A DNA stretch of 64,000 bases from Acorus gramineus (taxonomy: Eukaryota; Streptophyta; Magnoliopsida; Acorales; Acoraceae). Below, one piece after another: positions 35,163 to 47,075 of this stretch (the stretch's first letter is position 1; each line of letters opens with the position of its first letter). The position numbers and the translations under genes were made by a program. The notes under the pieces were generated by a model. That model did no database searches. It saw only the letters and a program-made list of their open reading frames with translations, and was not told the DNA's origin. The stretch lies in the NCBI GenBank assembly GCA_030737835.1, contig CM060851.1, forward strand, positions 1,798,001 through 1,862,000, read 5' to 3'.

Positions 35163-36610
35163 TATTTAATTATATAAGTGACAAGAATTATCAATGAATA
35201 AAAACTAATCAAAATTCACGATAAATTAACACACATAGCAAACCGAACAAGAACATAAATTACTTATTATTTAAACTCAAAGAGTATAATCACATATTCA
35301 TTCCAATGTGACCAAAAAAATGTCCAAACACCCGGTCAAAGAAGAAAGGGCGTGGATTCGCCACTTATTGGGGAGAGAAATATATTTCATGTGTAACTTT
35401 CATTGTGGGATTATCATATTATCATAATTAAAGTCTAACAGTTGTAAATACATTAAATTTTGAATGGGATCATGTGTGATGAATGTATCCATTCATTTGA
35501 TGAATTTAAGCTTGTCTGATTCATCCAATCACAAAACAAATATTATAAAAAACAATGGATCAATTCCCTCAAATACCAATGTTTTAATTTATCCAGGATT
35601 TTTAGTTACATCAATACTCCCTACTTAACTGTGGTGCTCACAAAAATTCTTATAAAACTAAACTATTTCAAGTGTAAAAAAAATAATTTCTACAAAGAAT
35701 AATTTACACTACAACCTAATAAAATTTGAAAAAATACAGATCGGGGTTGTATGATCTTCCATGCACACCCGCCGGCATGTGTATCTATCTAAGTTGGATA
35801 ATATCATATTTATATGAACCAAATCTTAATATTTTTAAATGTTTTTTGCACATATATATGCATCCTAAAAAATTACCTTTTGGCTTTTTCAATGAGGGAT
35901 TTTGACAATGTATAGTTGAGTGAGAGGTACATATACCAAAAAAAAAAAAACTCATTTTCAAGCATAACATATTTCTTTTTTTATAAAATTTTATTATATT
36001 ATTTATGTATATATAACGTATATTACATATAAATGGGTTTAAAAAATTGAGGATGAAGACTAGTAATTATTTAATAAAAAATGTCTTTTTATAAAAGAAC
36101 TAATTTAAATACTCATATGAATTTGTATGCACGTAATTTTTTTATATAATAAAATATGTAATGATGGATTGAAGTCCGTCCACCTAAGGGTCCCTGTTTA
36201 GTCCGAGGCCCGAAAGGCACATAGGCTGGTGGGAGGCAATACAATAAATGAGTCATAAGTAATTTTATATAATTTTTATTTGAATCATGGTTAAATTTAT
36301 AAATTATTGACATTTATGTAAATACAAATCTGGTTAGGTAAATGTAGTGATTTAGTTTTTCAAGTAATTACTTCATTTATATTTTTTTTAAAAAAAATTC
36401 AAAGAATGTAGATATTTTTTTCAACATTATACTTTTAGTTATGTATTATTTTAACATTTATATACAAATGAACAATTTAAATTTTTTTTAAAAAAATTGT
36501 GTTTAAAATTTGAGCCCGCACGCTCGCTCGTGGGCCCGAATCCCAGGCCCAGGCCCATGGACATGGCCTGTGCCTAGGGTCTGGCTTGGCCCTATTTCAA
36601 TGGATATAGG
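35163..36610. other. AT-rich intergenic, no gene seen
   Basis: Only short chance ORFs. No repeat with clear ends was identified. Confidence 0.6.
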
Positions 36611-37173
36611 TAAGCCTGTCAATCGGACGGATACGGATCGGATAGGTCCATATCCGTATCCGTATCCGAATTGGATATCCGAAAAAATATCCGTATCCGA
36701 TATCCGACGGATATTCCAAAACCCATATCCGTATCCGATCCGAAAATCCGGATACGGATTCGGATAATATCCGAAATATCCGAATCAGATTAAAATATAA
36801 AAAATTTATAAAATCTTAAGTCCTAACATGGTTAAATAGGTATCCACTAAAGATATAAAAACACAAATCTTAATATAGTTAAATAAGTATTCAACATGGT
36901 TAAATATGTTTGTATTTTGTCCTAGATCATGAGCCATTGGATTTTCATCTAAGGGTTGAAACTAATTCTAACATATATAAATAAAATAACAGTTCGGATA
37001 CGGATATTTTTCGGATCGGATATAAGCTATATCCGATCCGATCCGAAAATTTTCGGATACGGATTATTTAGTTCGGATACGGATACGGATTTTCGGATAT
37101 CGGATATTTTATGTATTTTCGGATACGGATTCGGATCGGATACGGATATTTTTTCAGATAATTGACAGGCTTA
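36611..37173. mobile_element. Non-autonomous hAT-type element rich in GGATACGGAT words
   Basis: The terminal inverted repeat is TAAGCCTGTCAAT on the left and its complement ATTGACAGGCTTA on the right. It is flanked by an 8-bp near-duplication (GATATAGG and AATATAGG). Sub-terminal regions are dense arrays of CGGATA/TATCCG words on both sides, mutually inverted. This plan matches plant hAT MITEs with TAGGxxTGTCAAT ends. No coding capacity; the ORFs at 36510 and 36956 are translations of the repeat. Confidence 0.85.
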
Positions 37174-37719
37174 AATATAGGTTGATAGATTTTTTATTTC
37201 ATACTTATCTTAATATAAAATCAATAAAAAAAATGATGATGTGGCATGATCAATATCATTCATTCCATATATCTTTGAAAAATTTATAAAATTTAAATAT
37301 CACACATTATCCTTCAAATAATGGTAAAATCGGAAACAAAAATGCTACAAAGTAACATATTTTAAAAAATTAAACACTTTCGCTTAGTATAATATATATT
37401 TAGATAGATATAAATAAAAAATAATCAAAATGTGAAATTGCATTTGGTGTTGTAGCTAATTAACATTATCCTAAAATATAATAAAACTGGACAATTTAGG
37501 CAAAAAAAAAAGGTATCACAAAAATCACTTGAATTCACACTTTATATGTTCCTAAGACACATACAATTTGGTTTTTGGTCACGCATCTTATATTTCTTTC
37601 TTCATAAATAATTCACACACACAAGCTATAGTATAGAATTGGATCGAAATAACCATACCCAATAACATTTACAATTTGTTCCATAATTTTATACCATTTA
37701 AAATTCTCATAGGGAAATT

Positions 37720-37930
37720 GGAGGAAATTGACAAAATAAATGAGAAGAAGAGTATAATCCCAATCTGGATGACTCTCATCCGTTTGGTGTTGGCATTCAC
37801 ATAAGATATAAAAGTGATATGAGGTTGAAATTGTCCGATTATGCCGAATGTGATATGTGGCTGTTACATCTAAAGGTGATTACTGTTATTCAGGCTGTGA
37901 AAGTTTATCGCGACGATAATTTAGAAGATT
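37720..37930 (-). pseudogene. CAF1 relic D (strongly decayed)
   Basis: On the minus strand short matches to the CAF1 N-terminus remain. One piece around CGTCGCGATAAACTTTCACA corresponds to the RRIV..SH region. A second reads MRVIQIGIILF, corresponding to MNPIQVGLTLF. Many stops and indels lie between. The 3' side (37400-37720) aligns with the equivalent flanks of relics C and E, which supports descent from the same duplicated unit. Confidence 0.65.
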
Positions 37931-39026
37931 ATGATTTGTTGATTTAATTTGTTAACTACGTGTACGTGAATAAATTTCACTTTTAGCAATGTTGGTTTGA
38001 AATTTATCAAATAAGGCTGTTCTACGTTATATAGGTTTCAAAATCCAGCTGACTTTTTAAAAATGTTTGTTTTGACATATTTTCAAAATGTGAGAGAAAT
38101 AACAAGCAAAACGCATAAAATGTGACAGAGGAGAATTGATTCACCGGATAAAATTTTTTCAATAGTTGAAAAGTCGAAGAAAACTATTGATTAGTAAAGT
38201 CGAAGCATATAATGATGGTTATAACTAAGGTTTCAATTGTTAATCAAAATAAAAATTCTTGATTCAGTGGATTATTAAAGTATATATGATCATGTGTCTA
38301 CGTAGTATTTGATTGAGTTATATTTTTGTACATTACAATTTTTTCATTATCACAGAAAAAAAAAGGTCATAAATCACCAATACCTTATTGACTCTAAGAT
38401 ATCTAATGTACGAGTCCTCGGAAGGGGGTCTTGATCTTGGAGTGGAAGGCCACTTTGTGCTCTTTGCTTAGCTTTTTATTCTATGTATCTTGCTCGTTTT
38501 TGTATTCTTCTGTTTTCATTGATTTTTTATGATAAATAGAAATGATCACAATTTCTAAAAGACTAAAAAAAGAGATACAAACACCCATTTGAGAGATGGA
38601 AGGTGACATCGATGATTCAAAACCTAATAATGATGAGAAAAATTGATACATTAAAAAATTGTAAAAAGTTATCGTAAAATCACAAAATATCCATAACTCC
38701 TTGTGTTTTTAAAAAATTATTGTATCAGTCTCTACAATCACCCCAACTAACTCAGTAATTAGTTAACATTACCACTATGTTATCTGTTGACAACCATATG
38801 ATACTTGATTTCTCTGATTTAAAAGATATATGCTACTCTGTCAATCATGTATTGTTGGTCTAATTTGTTATTTTTTATTTAGTATAATCTCAGAGCAATA
38901 GTTCTGGGTCATTTTGGTTTTATTTGTCTCCCTATTTTCAAAGTTTGGATATATATGTATTCTAAGCAAATGGTGATGAGTTCCCAAATCTCACTTTTAT
39001 ATTGTTGTCTGTTTTTATTTCCACAG
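37931..39026. other. AT-rich intergenic, no gene seen
   Basis: No credible ORF or RNA gene was recognised. Confidence 0.55.
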
Positions 39027-39077
39027 GACACTCTTTCCAATCCTTGTGCTTTGAGTTGTGGCCATTTATTATGTTAA
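39027..39077 (+). pseudogene. Possible RING-finger exon fragment (BAH1/NLA-like)
   Basis: After a good acceptor (TTTCCACAG) the frame reads DTLSNPCALSCGHLLC and then a stop. This fits the RING core pattern of plant SPX-RING ubiquitin ligases, in which D-T-x-F-N-P-x-x-L-x-CGH-x-x-C follows the first cysteine pair. No other part of such a gene is found nearby; a second piece at about 39588-39670 (reads LAELEHKTCPMPDKLF) is unassigned. Probably a decayed fragment. Confidence 0.35.
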
Positions 39078-41204
39078 GGATGAGCTAAAGGTCGAATTTG
39101 TAGAGCGGTAAATATTACTTTTTTCTTTCATACCATTTAATTGTTTAATTGCATAGAAATTCGACTTATTCTCACCATGCATATGTATAAAAGGTGTTTT
39201 TTTTATTGTTTTCATATTCTGTGCTAACAGAAATCCACAATTATGCAATCATTCTTAAGTCCTTGTTAGGTTGTGGGTATCAACATGAATTATTCTCTTT
39301 AGTGGAAGTAACAAAGTTTCTCATGAATATTTCCAAAGACCCGCGTGTGGCTTACTGGATATGATGAGGTTTGTTTGAACATACATATGCAAGAAACAAC
39401 AAATTTTTATGAAACCAATCATAAAAATTAGACTTAGGATGCTCAATGTTTGGCAAGAAACAGCAAATGTAGATGAATAAGTCTTTTTATTTGGTTGTTA
39501 AACTATTATCTTTGCAATTTATTTATGATCTTCTAAATGAGATTGGGTTTTAATCATGGTTTGACATAGCATATTTGTTTTAGATAGTAAGTTGGCTGAA
39601 CTCGAGCACAAGACTTGTCCAATGCCCGATAAATTGTTTAAGGAAGATGCCAACTATTGCATTAAGCAGTTTGTTTATTCATTTTATCTTATGTATGATG
39701 TAAGCCTGTAGTGGTTTATCAATCAATGAAATTGATGACGCCACCCTTTATTAAAAAAAAAACTGCATAAAGCAATTTTTTGACATTGATTTAAGTTATG
39801 AATTAGGCACCCGATTTTGGTGATTTTGATTAAATATATAAAATTAATCATCTTTGGAAAAATAACTTAGTAAACAAAGTAATATTACACCCTGAGGTGG
39901 TGTAATGCTTGCCTTCTTTGTGGAGGTGCAAAACCTTTGTTAGAGGCATGTGCTTTCTATCCATGCAGCTTTTACATATCCTTTTTGCTTTTTATATATA
40001 AAGTAAAGAGACTCCATTGAAGAATCCCATTAATGGAAGCCTTGATAAGAACTTCTTCTAATTCATGAATACAATGATCCTATTTTTTTAAAAAAAATCA
40101 GTGAGCTGTAATTTTGTACATTAACATGGATGAGGATGATGAAAAGGGGGGTTGATAATGGATGGGGATGATGAACTCTTCAACTGGTAGATAGACAAAT
40201 TATACAAGAAAACAATGTGAAGGAAAAACAGAAAACACAGAGGATCCAAAGGGCAGTATACAAGACATTTACATCCTCTAATTGGTAGATAGACAAATTA
40301 CTCCTTAGTTACCAACTTCTCCTTCTCGAATCTGACACTACATGCCGCTGCACAGAATCAAGTCACAATCAAACTGCTCCACTGAATCCCAGATGTTCTC
40401 GATACTCAAAGCAGCCCTCCAAAAACCTCTTTGTGACGAACTTATGTTTATTCTTTCTTAGATGGTCTCTATGAGTTGATTGAAATATACTTTAGAATAT
40501 GAACATTTAGATTTGTGTGTTTTCCCATTTTTCTAGTTTCATCATTGTCTTCAACAGAGGCTTCCTAATGTTTTGGATCCATTATCTGAGTAGTATTTGT
40601 GTATAAAGTCTTGTCATGTGTCTTTTCTGCAGCTAATTTATTGATTGTGTGAAGTTGCCAGAATTCGACAACATGTTTAGTCCTTTCAAGTTATGAAAGA
40701 ATCATAATAAAATTACGAGTAGTCACTTGAAAGATTAGAGTAGGAGCTGTTGTTAACTGGGCTTGAATCCTTGCTTTTGTCATCTTTTTTATTTCTCTTT
40801 TACTTTCATCTTTTACTTACCTTAATTCTTGTAATCTTATATGACGCTGCTGTATTTTTTGTTCGGACAACAGAACAAATTTATGTTGATACTATAATAA
40901 AATTATTAAATTATCTATCAATTTGCAGGTGCCTCTTTCTCTTCCTAAGGTTTGTGGCGTTTGTAATTCCAACAATTGAATATGATTACACTATGGACTT
41001 TGATTTGGGCAGCTCCAGTTGGTGAATGAAGGTAAATTTTAATTTCAGAATTTGTTGAAATTTTTCTTCATATAAAAGATATAACAATTTGTAATGTATA
41101 CAATTAATATTTATTAAAAATTTGGATTGCTTTTATTATTATTTTCATAATTAAATATATATTTAATTGCAATAAAAAAAGTTTTAAAAAATTCAAAAAG
41201 GTTT
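39078..41204. other. Intergenic with unassigned exon-like scraps
   Basis: Contains an open piece at about 39588-39690 and an ORF at 40750-41025 with no recognisable family. No coherent gene model could be built. Otherwise AT-rich. Confidence 0.4.
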
Positions 41205-41760
41205 TTATCTACGAAAATGTGACATTTCCCTGCAAAATATTTCGCAGGGAAAGGTCAAATTTTTTTTTATTAAATTTATAAACTTTTAGCTGCGAATTAA
41301 TATCGCAGCAAACTGTTACTTTTGGCTACGAAAAAACATTCTCGTAGCAAAAGGTTGCCTTTTGCGACGATACTATTGCGTAGCAAATGGTGTCCATCGT
41401 GGTAAAGATAACTTTTTGCTGCGATAATATGTTCGTCGCAAACGATAACTTTTTGCTGCGAAAATATTTCGTAGCAAATGAAGACCTTTTGCTACGAAAA
41501 TACTGGTTTTTGCTACGAAATATTTCATAACTAATGCTCTGTTTTCTTGTAGCAAATAGATTTTGCTACGAAATATGTTTTGTAGCAAAAGGCCCCCTTT
41601 TGCTACGAAATAAACATTTCGTAGTAAAAGATATTCTGATACGAGGCTTTTGCAATGATAATTGCAACGAACTCATTTCGTCGAGAAAGGTTATTAGCTA
41701 CGAAAAATAGGGTTTTTGCTACGAAATGTTTCGCAGCTAATGCTCGAATTTCTTGTAGTG
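41205..41760. mobile_element. CACTA (En/Spm-type) transposon end with palindromic sub-terminal repeats
   Basis: The right boundary reads TTTCTTGTAGTG at 41749-41760, the complement of the CACTACAAGAAA terminus typical of plant CACTA elements. The preceding 550 bp is packed with variants of TTTGCTACGAAA and TTTCGTAGCAAA in alternating orientation, as expected for sub-terminal transposase-binding repeats. The matching CACTA left end was not found, so this is a truncated element or its other end lies in diverged sequence to the left. Confidence 0.75.
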
Positions 41761-43704
41761 AGCCATCCTTTCTCTCACATTCAAACGTAGTCTTTAATTC
41801 ACTTGCCGGACGACATATGAACAACTACAAAATGAGCGGCGGTGAAGGATGATATTGTAACCGCGGAGGAGGCACTGTCATGCGAGGGAGGAGGGGATGA
41901 GTTTGGAGAGCAGTATGTCATGGAAGTCAGGAAGGACTACTCCATCTCTACAAAATTCATACAGGGTGATTGAATTCAACGAAACAAAAAGAACCACAAA
42001 AACAATGCCACAGTAACTCCCACACCCAGTATCAACATATATTCTACTCGTTTTTGGATTGGGATTATACACAGAGAATGTACACGTTTTTGGATACCAC
42101 ATTTAACAGCACATTCTTTTGTTTGCTTAACATGCATCTCATATATTTTTTTTTTAAGAAAACTTTAATATTTTTTTTAAAAAAAAATGTTAAAAAAAAT
42201 TTATATTTTATATTGTGTATTCAAAGAATGTATCTATATTCAAAATAAGTAACTATATCGCATACGAAATTTGTATTTGGATTAGAATAATTATTCAAAA
42301 TATGTAACACCAAAATAGATACAAACACAATACAAATATCTGAATATCTAATATCAATTTTATCTCTGACATATGTAAAAAAATTCAATAACTATCCAAA
42401 TTCGATCCGAAATATTTCAGATATAGATATGAATTTTTTAATATCAAGCAATTTTTAAAATTTTTAGATACATATTCAATTCATATACGAATATAAGAGC
42501 ATCTCCAACTATATTTCATATCTCTAAATTTGGAGGGTGGTGTGCTCCAACTACACTCCATATCCACCTCCAAATTTAGAGATTTGAATTTTACCCTCTA
42601 AATTTGGAGGCCACCTCCAAATCATCTTTTTTACTTTATACACTAATTAATTCAACCTAATCCATATTTAGATCCGCTAATCCATTTTTAACAAAAGTAC
42701 TATAGTTGGAAAGATCATCGAGACCTTCAAAATGAGACTAATATTAAATTATTTTAAAATTGATTTTAAATAAATCTTCATACGTTTGATTATTCAAGAA
42801 TTATTTTATATATTTAATTAAAAAATTATTAATTTAAAAATAATTACAAAACCATTTAATATTAGACTCATTTTAAAGGTGTTAATGAGATCTTTTCAAT
42901 GCTAAATTTTTTATATAAATTGATAAATAATAATAATATTTATTAATGAGTTTTCATATAACATTATATAATTTAAAAAATGATAAGAAAAAATAGAGGT
43001 GATGGTTAAACATGAATTTCCTTTAAATATGAAGGGTCAACCCTCTATATTTGGATGCTTGGATTGAAGATGCTCTAATATAAAGAAGTGGTAAACTCAT
43101 CAAGTTTATTTTTCTAAATAAAAAAAATTATATATACATAAATGAAATAAAAAATTTATATTCTCCAAAATCTTGGTATCATTTTACCGCCAAAATAAAA
43201 ACAAAATCCAAAGCTCTTTGCTTCTATCTTATGCATTATGCGCTCTGTTATGTGGTGAAATTTGTCGGCATTAAATTATTATTGTACTGTATTAAATTGT
43301 CTAACGTATTATATATTTTATTATAAAAAAATAAAATATGTGCATGCAATTCATATGAATATGTAAGCTAGTTTTTTTTAAAACATCTACTTCATTAAAT
43401 AATTATATATTTCAAAAATAAATTTCATTTGAGGTTGAACCTAACATTATTCTATAATAAAATAAAACATTTTAGACAAACAATTGTATCATAGAAATCA
43501 TTGGAATTCACATTTTATGTGTTTCAGGTCACACACCTTACATTTCTTTCTTCATGAAAATGATTCACTTTCGCAAGCTATATAATACAAAGCTATAATA
43601 GAGATTGGATTTATATAACCATATGCAGTAAAATTTACAATTCTTTCTATAATTTTATATCATTTTAAATTTTATAGAGAAATTGGAGGAAATTGACAAA
43701 ATAA
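41761..43704. other. AT-rich repeats, no gene seen
   Basis: About 42260-42490 is a diverged copy of 44010-44170 (shared AAATAATTATTCARAATAT and CCAAATATCTAAAT-type runs). The region 42500-43080 contains inverted CTCCAAATTTAGAG words, suggesting another MITE. The stretch 43140-43700 aligns with the flanks of CAF1 relics C and D. Confidence 0.5.
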
Positions 43705-43850
43705 ATTAGAGGAAGATGGTGATCCCGGCCTGGATGGGTCTCATGCTGTCGACGTTGATCATTATATCGCTGTAACCGTTGGAGTTGGTGTCCACCGTCT
43801 ATACAATGTACTAAAAATTGGAGGCCCACACCACATATATTTCTTCTTTC
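43705..43850 (-). pseudogene. CAF1 relic E (N-terminal fragment with internal deletion)
   Basis: On the minus strand it reads IYVVWASNF, directly comparable to INVVWASNL at residues 6-14 of the intact genes. After a deletion it continues SDIMINVDSMRPIQAGITIF, comparable to ADMKSNVDCMNPIQVGLTLF. The DFE catalytic motif is lost in the deletion. Sequence on the 3' side matches that of relics C and D. Confidence 0.8.
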
Positions 43851-45220
43851 CGGAATTCACTTATATTTGAATTTCATGAAAGTTGATATCAATCAAATTA
43901 TATTTGAAAGATAAATTATTTTGATTGACGTGTTAATTTGTAAATATTTTCACTTGTGACACTGGTTAGTTGAAGTTCACCAATATTGATAGAATATATT
44001 AAATTATATTTGAATATTTAGATTCAAATAATTATTCAGAATATCCTAACACCTACATAGATATAAACATAATCCAAATATCTAAATTTCCAATATCTAC
44101 AAAAAAAATAAACATCTGATTTCTGAAATATGTAAAAGAATCCAATTAATATTCGAATTTGATCCAAAATATTATTTTTTTCTTTAAATTAATGCCAAAA
44201 CGTAAGATCTTTTATTACTTAAGGAACGAGTTATATAGGTCCCAAGATAATAAAAACAAGGAGAGTTTCAAGAGGTTCACAAGAAGAGGATTGCGATCAT
44301 CCCCCAACCAACGAGAGAGTGAGCAAGAAAACCAAAAAACGAAACAGTTGAGAAAGCAGAGAAAAGAGAATTGGATGTGTGTGTGTGGGGAAGGGGGGGT
44401 GGTGCAGCAAGAAAACAGAGCAGCATGCATAGAGGGGAGGAGAGGAAAGTCAAGTATACTTTAGCTCTTGATGTGTATGTGCCCCTGGATATTAGATAAT
44501 TCTTAAAAATTTTGGATACTGATTCAGATCATGAATATTTCAGATAATTGATCGACTTATATTCATATGGGTTATGTTGGTTTTTTCTTATTTTGCTAGT
44601 AAAACTTGTTTTATCATCTTTGATTGTTCATAAACTCTAAGAGCCAGTTTGGTGCTATTCTCATTCTCCTACTGTTAGTACACCCAAAATAATTCCGTTT
44701 AGAATCCCATTATATGTTCATTCTTGAATACCCCGTGCAAATTTTTTCCTTCCACATAATCTACAAGAATTGGATCACTAGGAAGGAGGAATAGTACTCC
44801 TAGACCCGAGTTACCATACTTACCATAAGGCTCCCTTTAGAAGTACAGTGGGAGGGGGAGATTTTGAAAATCTAACCGACTTTTCATGAGCATTGATTCA
44901 ATAGATTCTCAAATGCTAGAGAAATAACACGGTAAACACAAAAAATGTGATGAACACAGCATTTGAAAAATATTTGGATATGTATTCACAGTCCACACAG
45001 TTTTTTCATTTTTTTTTTTTTTAAATCATACATTTTTTCATTGAAGTACATGTTATTATATAAAATAAAGTATATACTGAGATACAATAGCATAATTTTT
45101 TCATTTTAGACATTTTTTTGTCATATAATATGATAGAATCCCGTACACTATAATAATGTAATATCATATAATATGAGACTACAAAATGAAATGAATGTAC
45201 CAGTGCTCTTAAAAAAATGT
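43851..45220. other. Repeat-rich intergenic, no gene seen
   Basis: Holds the second copy of the 42.3-kb repeat (44010-44170) and a MITE-like piece at 44638-44840 that recurs at 61328-61532. The overlapping ORFs at 44159-44464 (+) and 44215-44430 (-) resemble nothing known. Confidence 0.5.
44638..44840. repeat. MITE-like dispersed repeat, copy 1
   Basis: Starts AAGAGCCAGTTTGGTGCTAT and runs through ATTCTCATTCTCCT and GTTTAGAATCCCATT to GAGTTACCAT. A diverged copy of the same length and order lies at 61328-61532. The second copy's ends are partly inverted (AGTTTCATG and, complemented, GGTTTGGTAACT), as in GTTTGGT-type MITEs. Confidence 0.55.
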
Positions 45221-45617
45221 ACATATTATTCCGGATGTCAAGCATAAGTAAAATTAAAGTAATTTACATAACAAGACCAAAAGTGGATTAAGTTCTTAAG
45301 TATTACAATACCCTACATTATGGTATATTTAACAAAAAATAAATAAATAAAATCTTTCCCCCTATTAACACCAAAAACATTCTCAATTGAGATCATATAT
45401 AGGAAAATCAATTTCATACAGAGACTAAAACATAAGACAACCAAGATCAATATTTCTACTGAATTTCTTTGATGATAAGACGATAAGCTGTTGCATATTA
45501 AAACAGCAAGATTGTCATAACAACCACCACAATTAAGACAAACTACATAAAACCACAACCAAAAACAATGGTCCGCATTCACATGTATAAATTATAATGT
45601 ATGTACACTGATATCAA
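45221..45617. repeat. Direct duplicate of the MULE-gene downstream flank, copy 1
   Basis: Aligns collinearly with 48190-48559. Shared blocks include CACAAGACCAAAAGTGGATT-like, CCCTATTAACACCAAAAACA, AAACAGCAAGATTGTCAT and AACCAAAAACAAT. The second copy lies just downstream of the MULE-derived gene's stop (minus strand), perhaps within its 3' UTR, so this is a detached extra copy 3 kb away. Confidence 0.85.
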
Positions 45618-46084
45618 GAGAGTGATTGTGCCAAATGAAAAAGTGATGGAAAATAAGGGAAAGTAAAAAGTTTTCTTTTGACCACATAAAAATCAGTTGT
45701 TTGTGAAAAACAAAAAGTAGGGAAAATTTTTAAAATTAAAAATTTATTTAATTTAATTTTAAACAAAAAAAGATTTATTTTGACTTAAAATTAAACAAAA
45801 CATTTAACAAAAGAAATGCATTGCCGCATACAATCTTATTTACACACCTTTTAAAAAAAAAAAATTATACTTTTTATAAATGGATTCATTCAATTCATTG
45901 TTATATATATATCACATTTTATAAAAGTGTATACCTAATAATACGATGTACACAAATAATAGGACCGTGGGAGGAGCTGTAAACAGAGTGAGTCAATTAC
46001 CTTCTCAATACAAGACCAAAAGCAGCATTTAGACATAAATTTATAGGGGCAGTTATTACTTATTACCACCCTGTTAGCTCTTCA
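45618..46084. other. AT-rich intergenic, no gene seen
   Basis: No ORF or repeat with recognisable identity. Confidence 0.55.
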
Positions 46085-46700
46085 ACCCACCCCCTTCACA
46101 TCCTAATCCACCCCAAGAGCCACTTCACATACTTCCCCCGGACGTCCCCACCACCGCAGCGAGCTCGACGAGCTCGCCCTCTTCCGTCGCTTCACCTCTC
46201 CTCCTCCGACCCCTCTGTGAGATCCTCCCCTTTGACGACACCCCCGGCGGTCCTCGGAAGGTCTTTGCCGTCGCCCGCTGCCCCGTCCCGACCTAGTGGT
46301 CCTTCTCCTCCTCCGACTCCATCGGCCCCCCATATCACCTACACCCAGACTGACCTCCCCTCCGAAGCCAGCCACCTCTTCTATGTCGCGTGGTCAGCCT
46401 TCGAAACGGAGTCTGAGAACATATCCACCAACTGTTCGAGTGGATGGGGTTGCAGTGCTTGTTACGCGTGAGGAAGCGCACGGAGGTGGTCATGGCCGGT
46501 GAAGAAGAGGTCCAAGAGAGGTCCGAGGAGGAGAGGGTGGCGCGGCGGAAGAGAGCGAGGTCGTCGAGGCTGCCTTTGACTGCGCGCCACCGTCTCGCGA
46601 AGGGCCATAGCTTGACGTTGATCTCCGCCACGGACGCCGCCGCGGAGGGCTATCCGCCTTTGCCCCTCCTCCCCTTCTTCCCCGCCCTTAAATAGTTCTT
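46085..46700. other. GC-rich island, possible captured gene fragment
   Basis: About 600 bp of high-GC sequence in an AT-rich desert, with overlapping ORFs of 68-98 codons in several frames on both strands. The frames are mutually exclusive and mostly Arg/Pro/Ser-rich. Abrupt edges suggest a captured exon or 5' gene fragment in a Pack-MULE-like element, but clear terminal inverted repeats were not found. I recognise no protein family. Confidence 0.4.
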
Positions 46701-46791
46701 TTGTTACCAATTGTTGATTATCCTCGACGGGTGGGATCCTCACTTTCTAAAAATTTTAATTTTTATTTTTTTTAAGGGGTGGGGTGAATAA

Positions 46792-47075
46792 TTTTCATTG
46801 ACAGATGAAGAATTTATTCCAAAAATATTTTGTTTGATTAATCATGACTGAAAATATAATATACCAAAAAATCATTAAAAATGTGAAAGATCTTCTGTAA
46901 ATGACAATTTTCCACGTTCATATAGGGTTTTATAATCTATTCAAATAGGTAAAATCATCATTTACAGATTTTTTTTGTATTTTTAACATGTTATAGGATT
47001 TTTTGATATGCTGTATTTTCAACCAGTGTTAACCAAATGAAAAATATACATAATATTTCTCATCTGTCAATGGAA
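46792..47075. repeat. MITE-like long hairpin (arms about 120 bp)
   Basis: 46792-46913 and 46951-47075 are imperfect inverted repeats almost end to end. The outer words are CATTGACAGATGAAGAA and, complemented, CATTGACAGATGAGAAA; the inner words are ATGACAATTT and GATGATTTTA around a 37-bp loop. No coding content. A candidate source of small RNAs by structure only. Confidence 0.75.

Noticed and set aside
36510-37165. Repetitive ORFs rich in DTD and YPYP words
   Set aside because: Translation of the hAT element's CGGATA arrays.
44159-44464. 101-codon + ORF with charged middle
   Set aside because: Overlaps a 71-codon ORF on the other strand, lies between repeat copies, no recognised domain.
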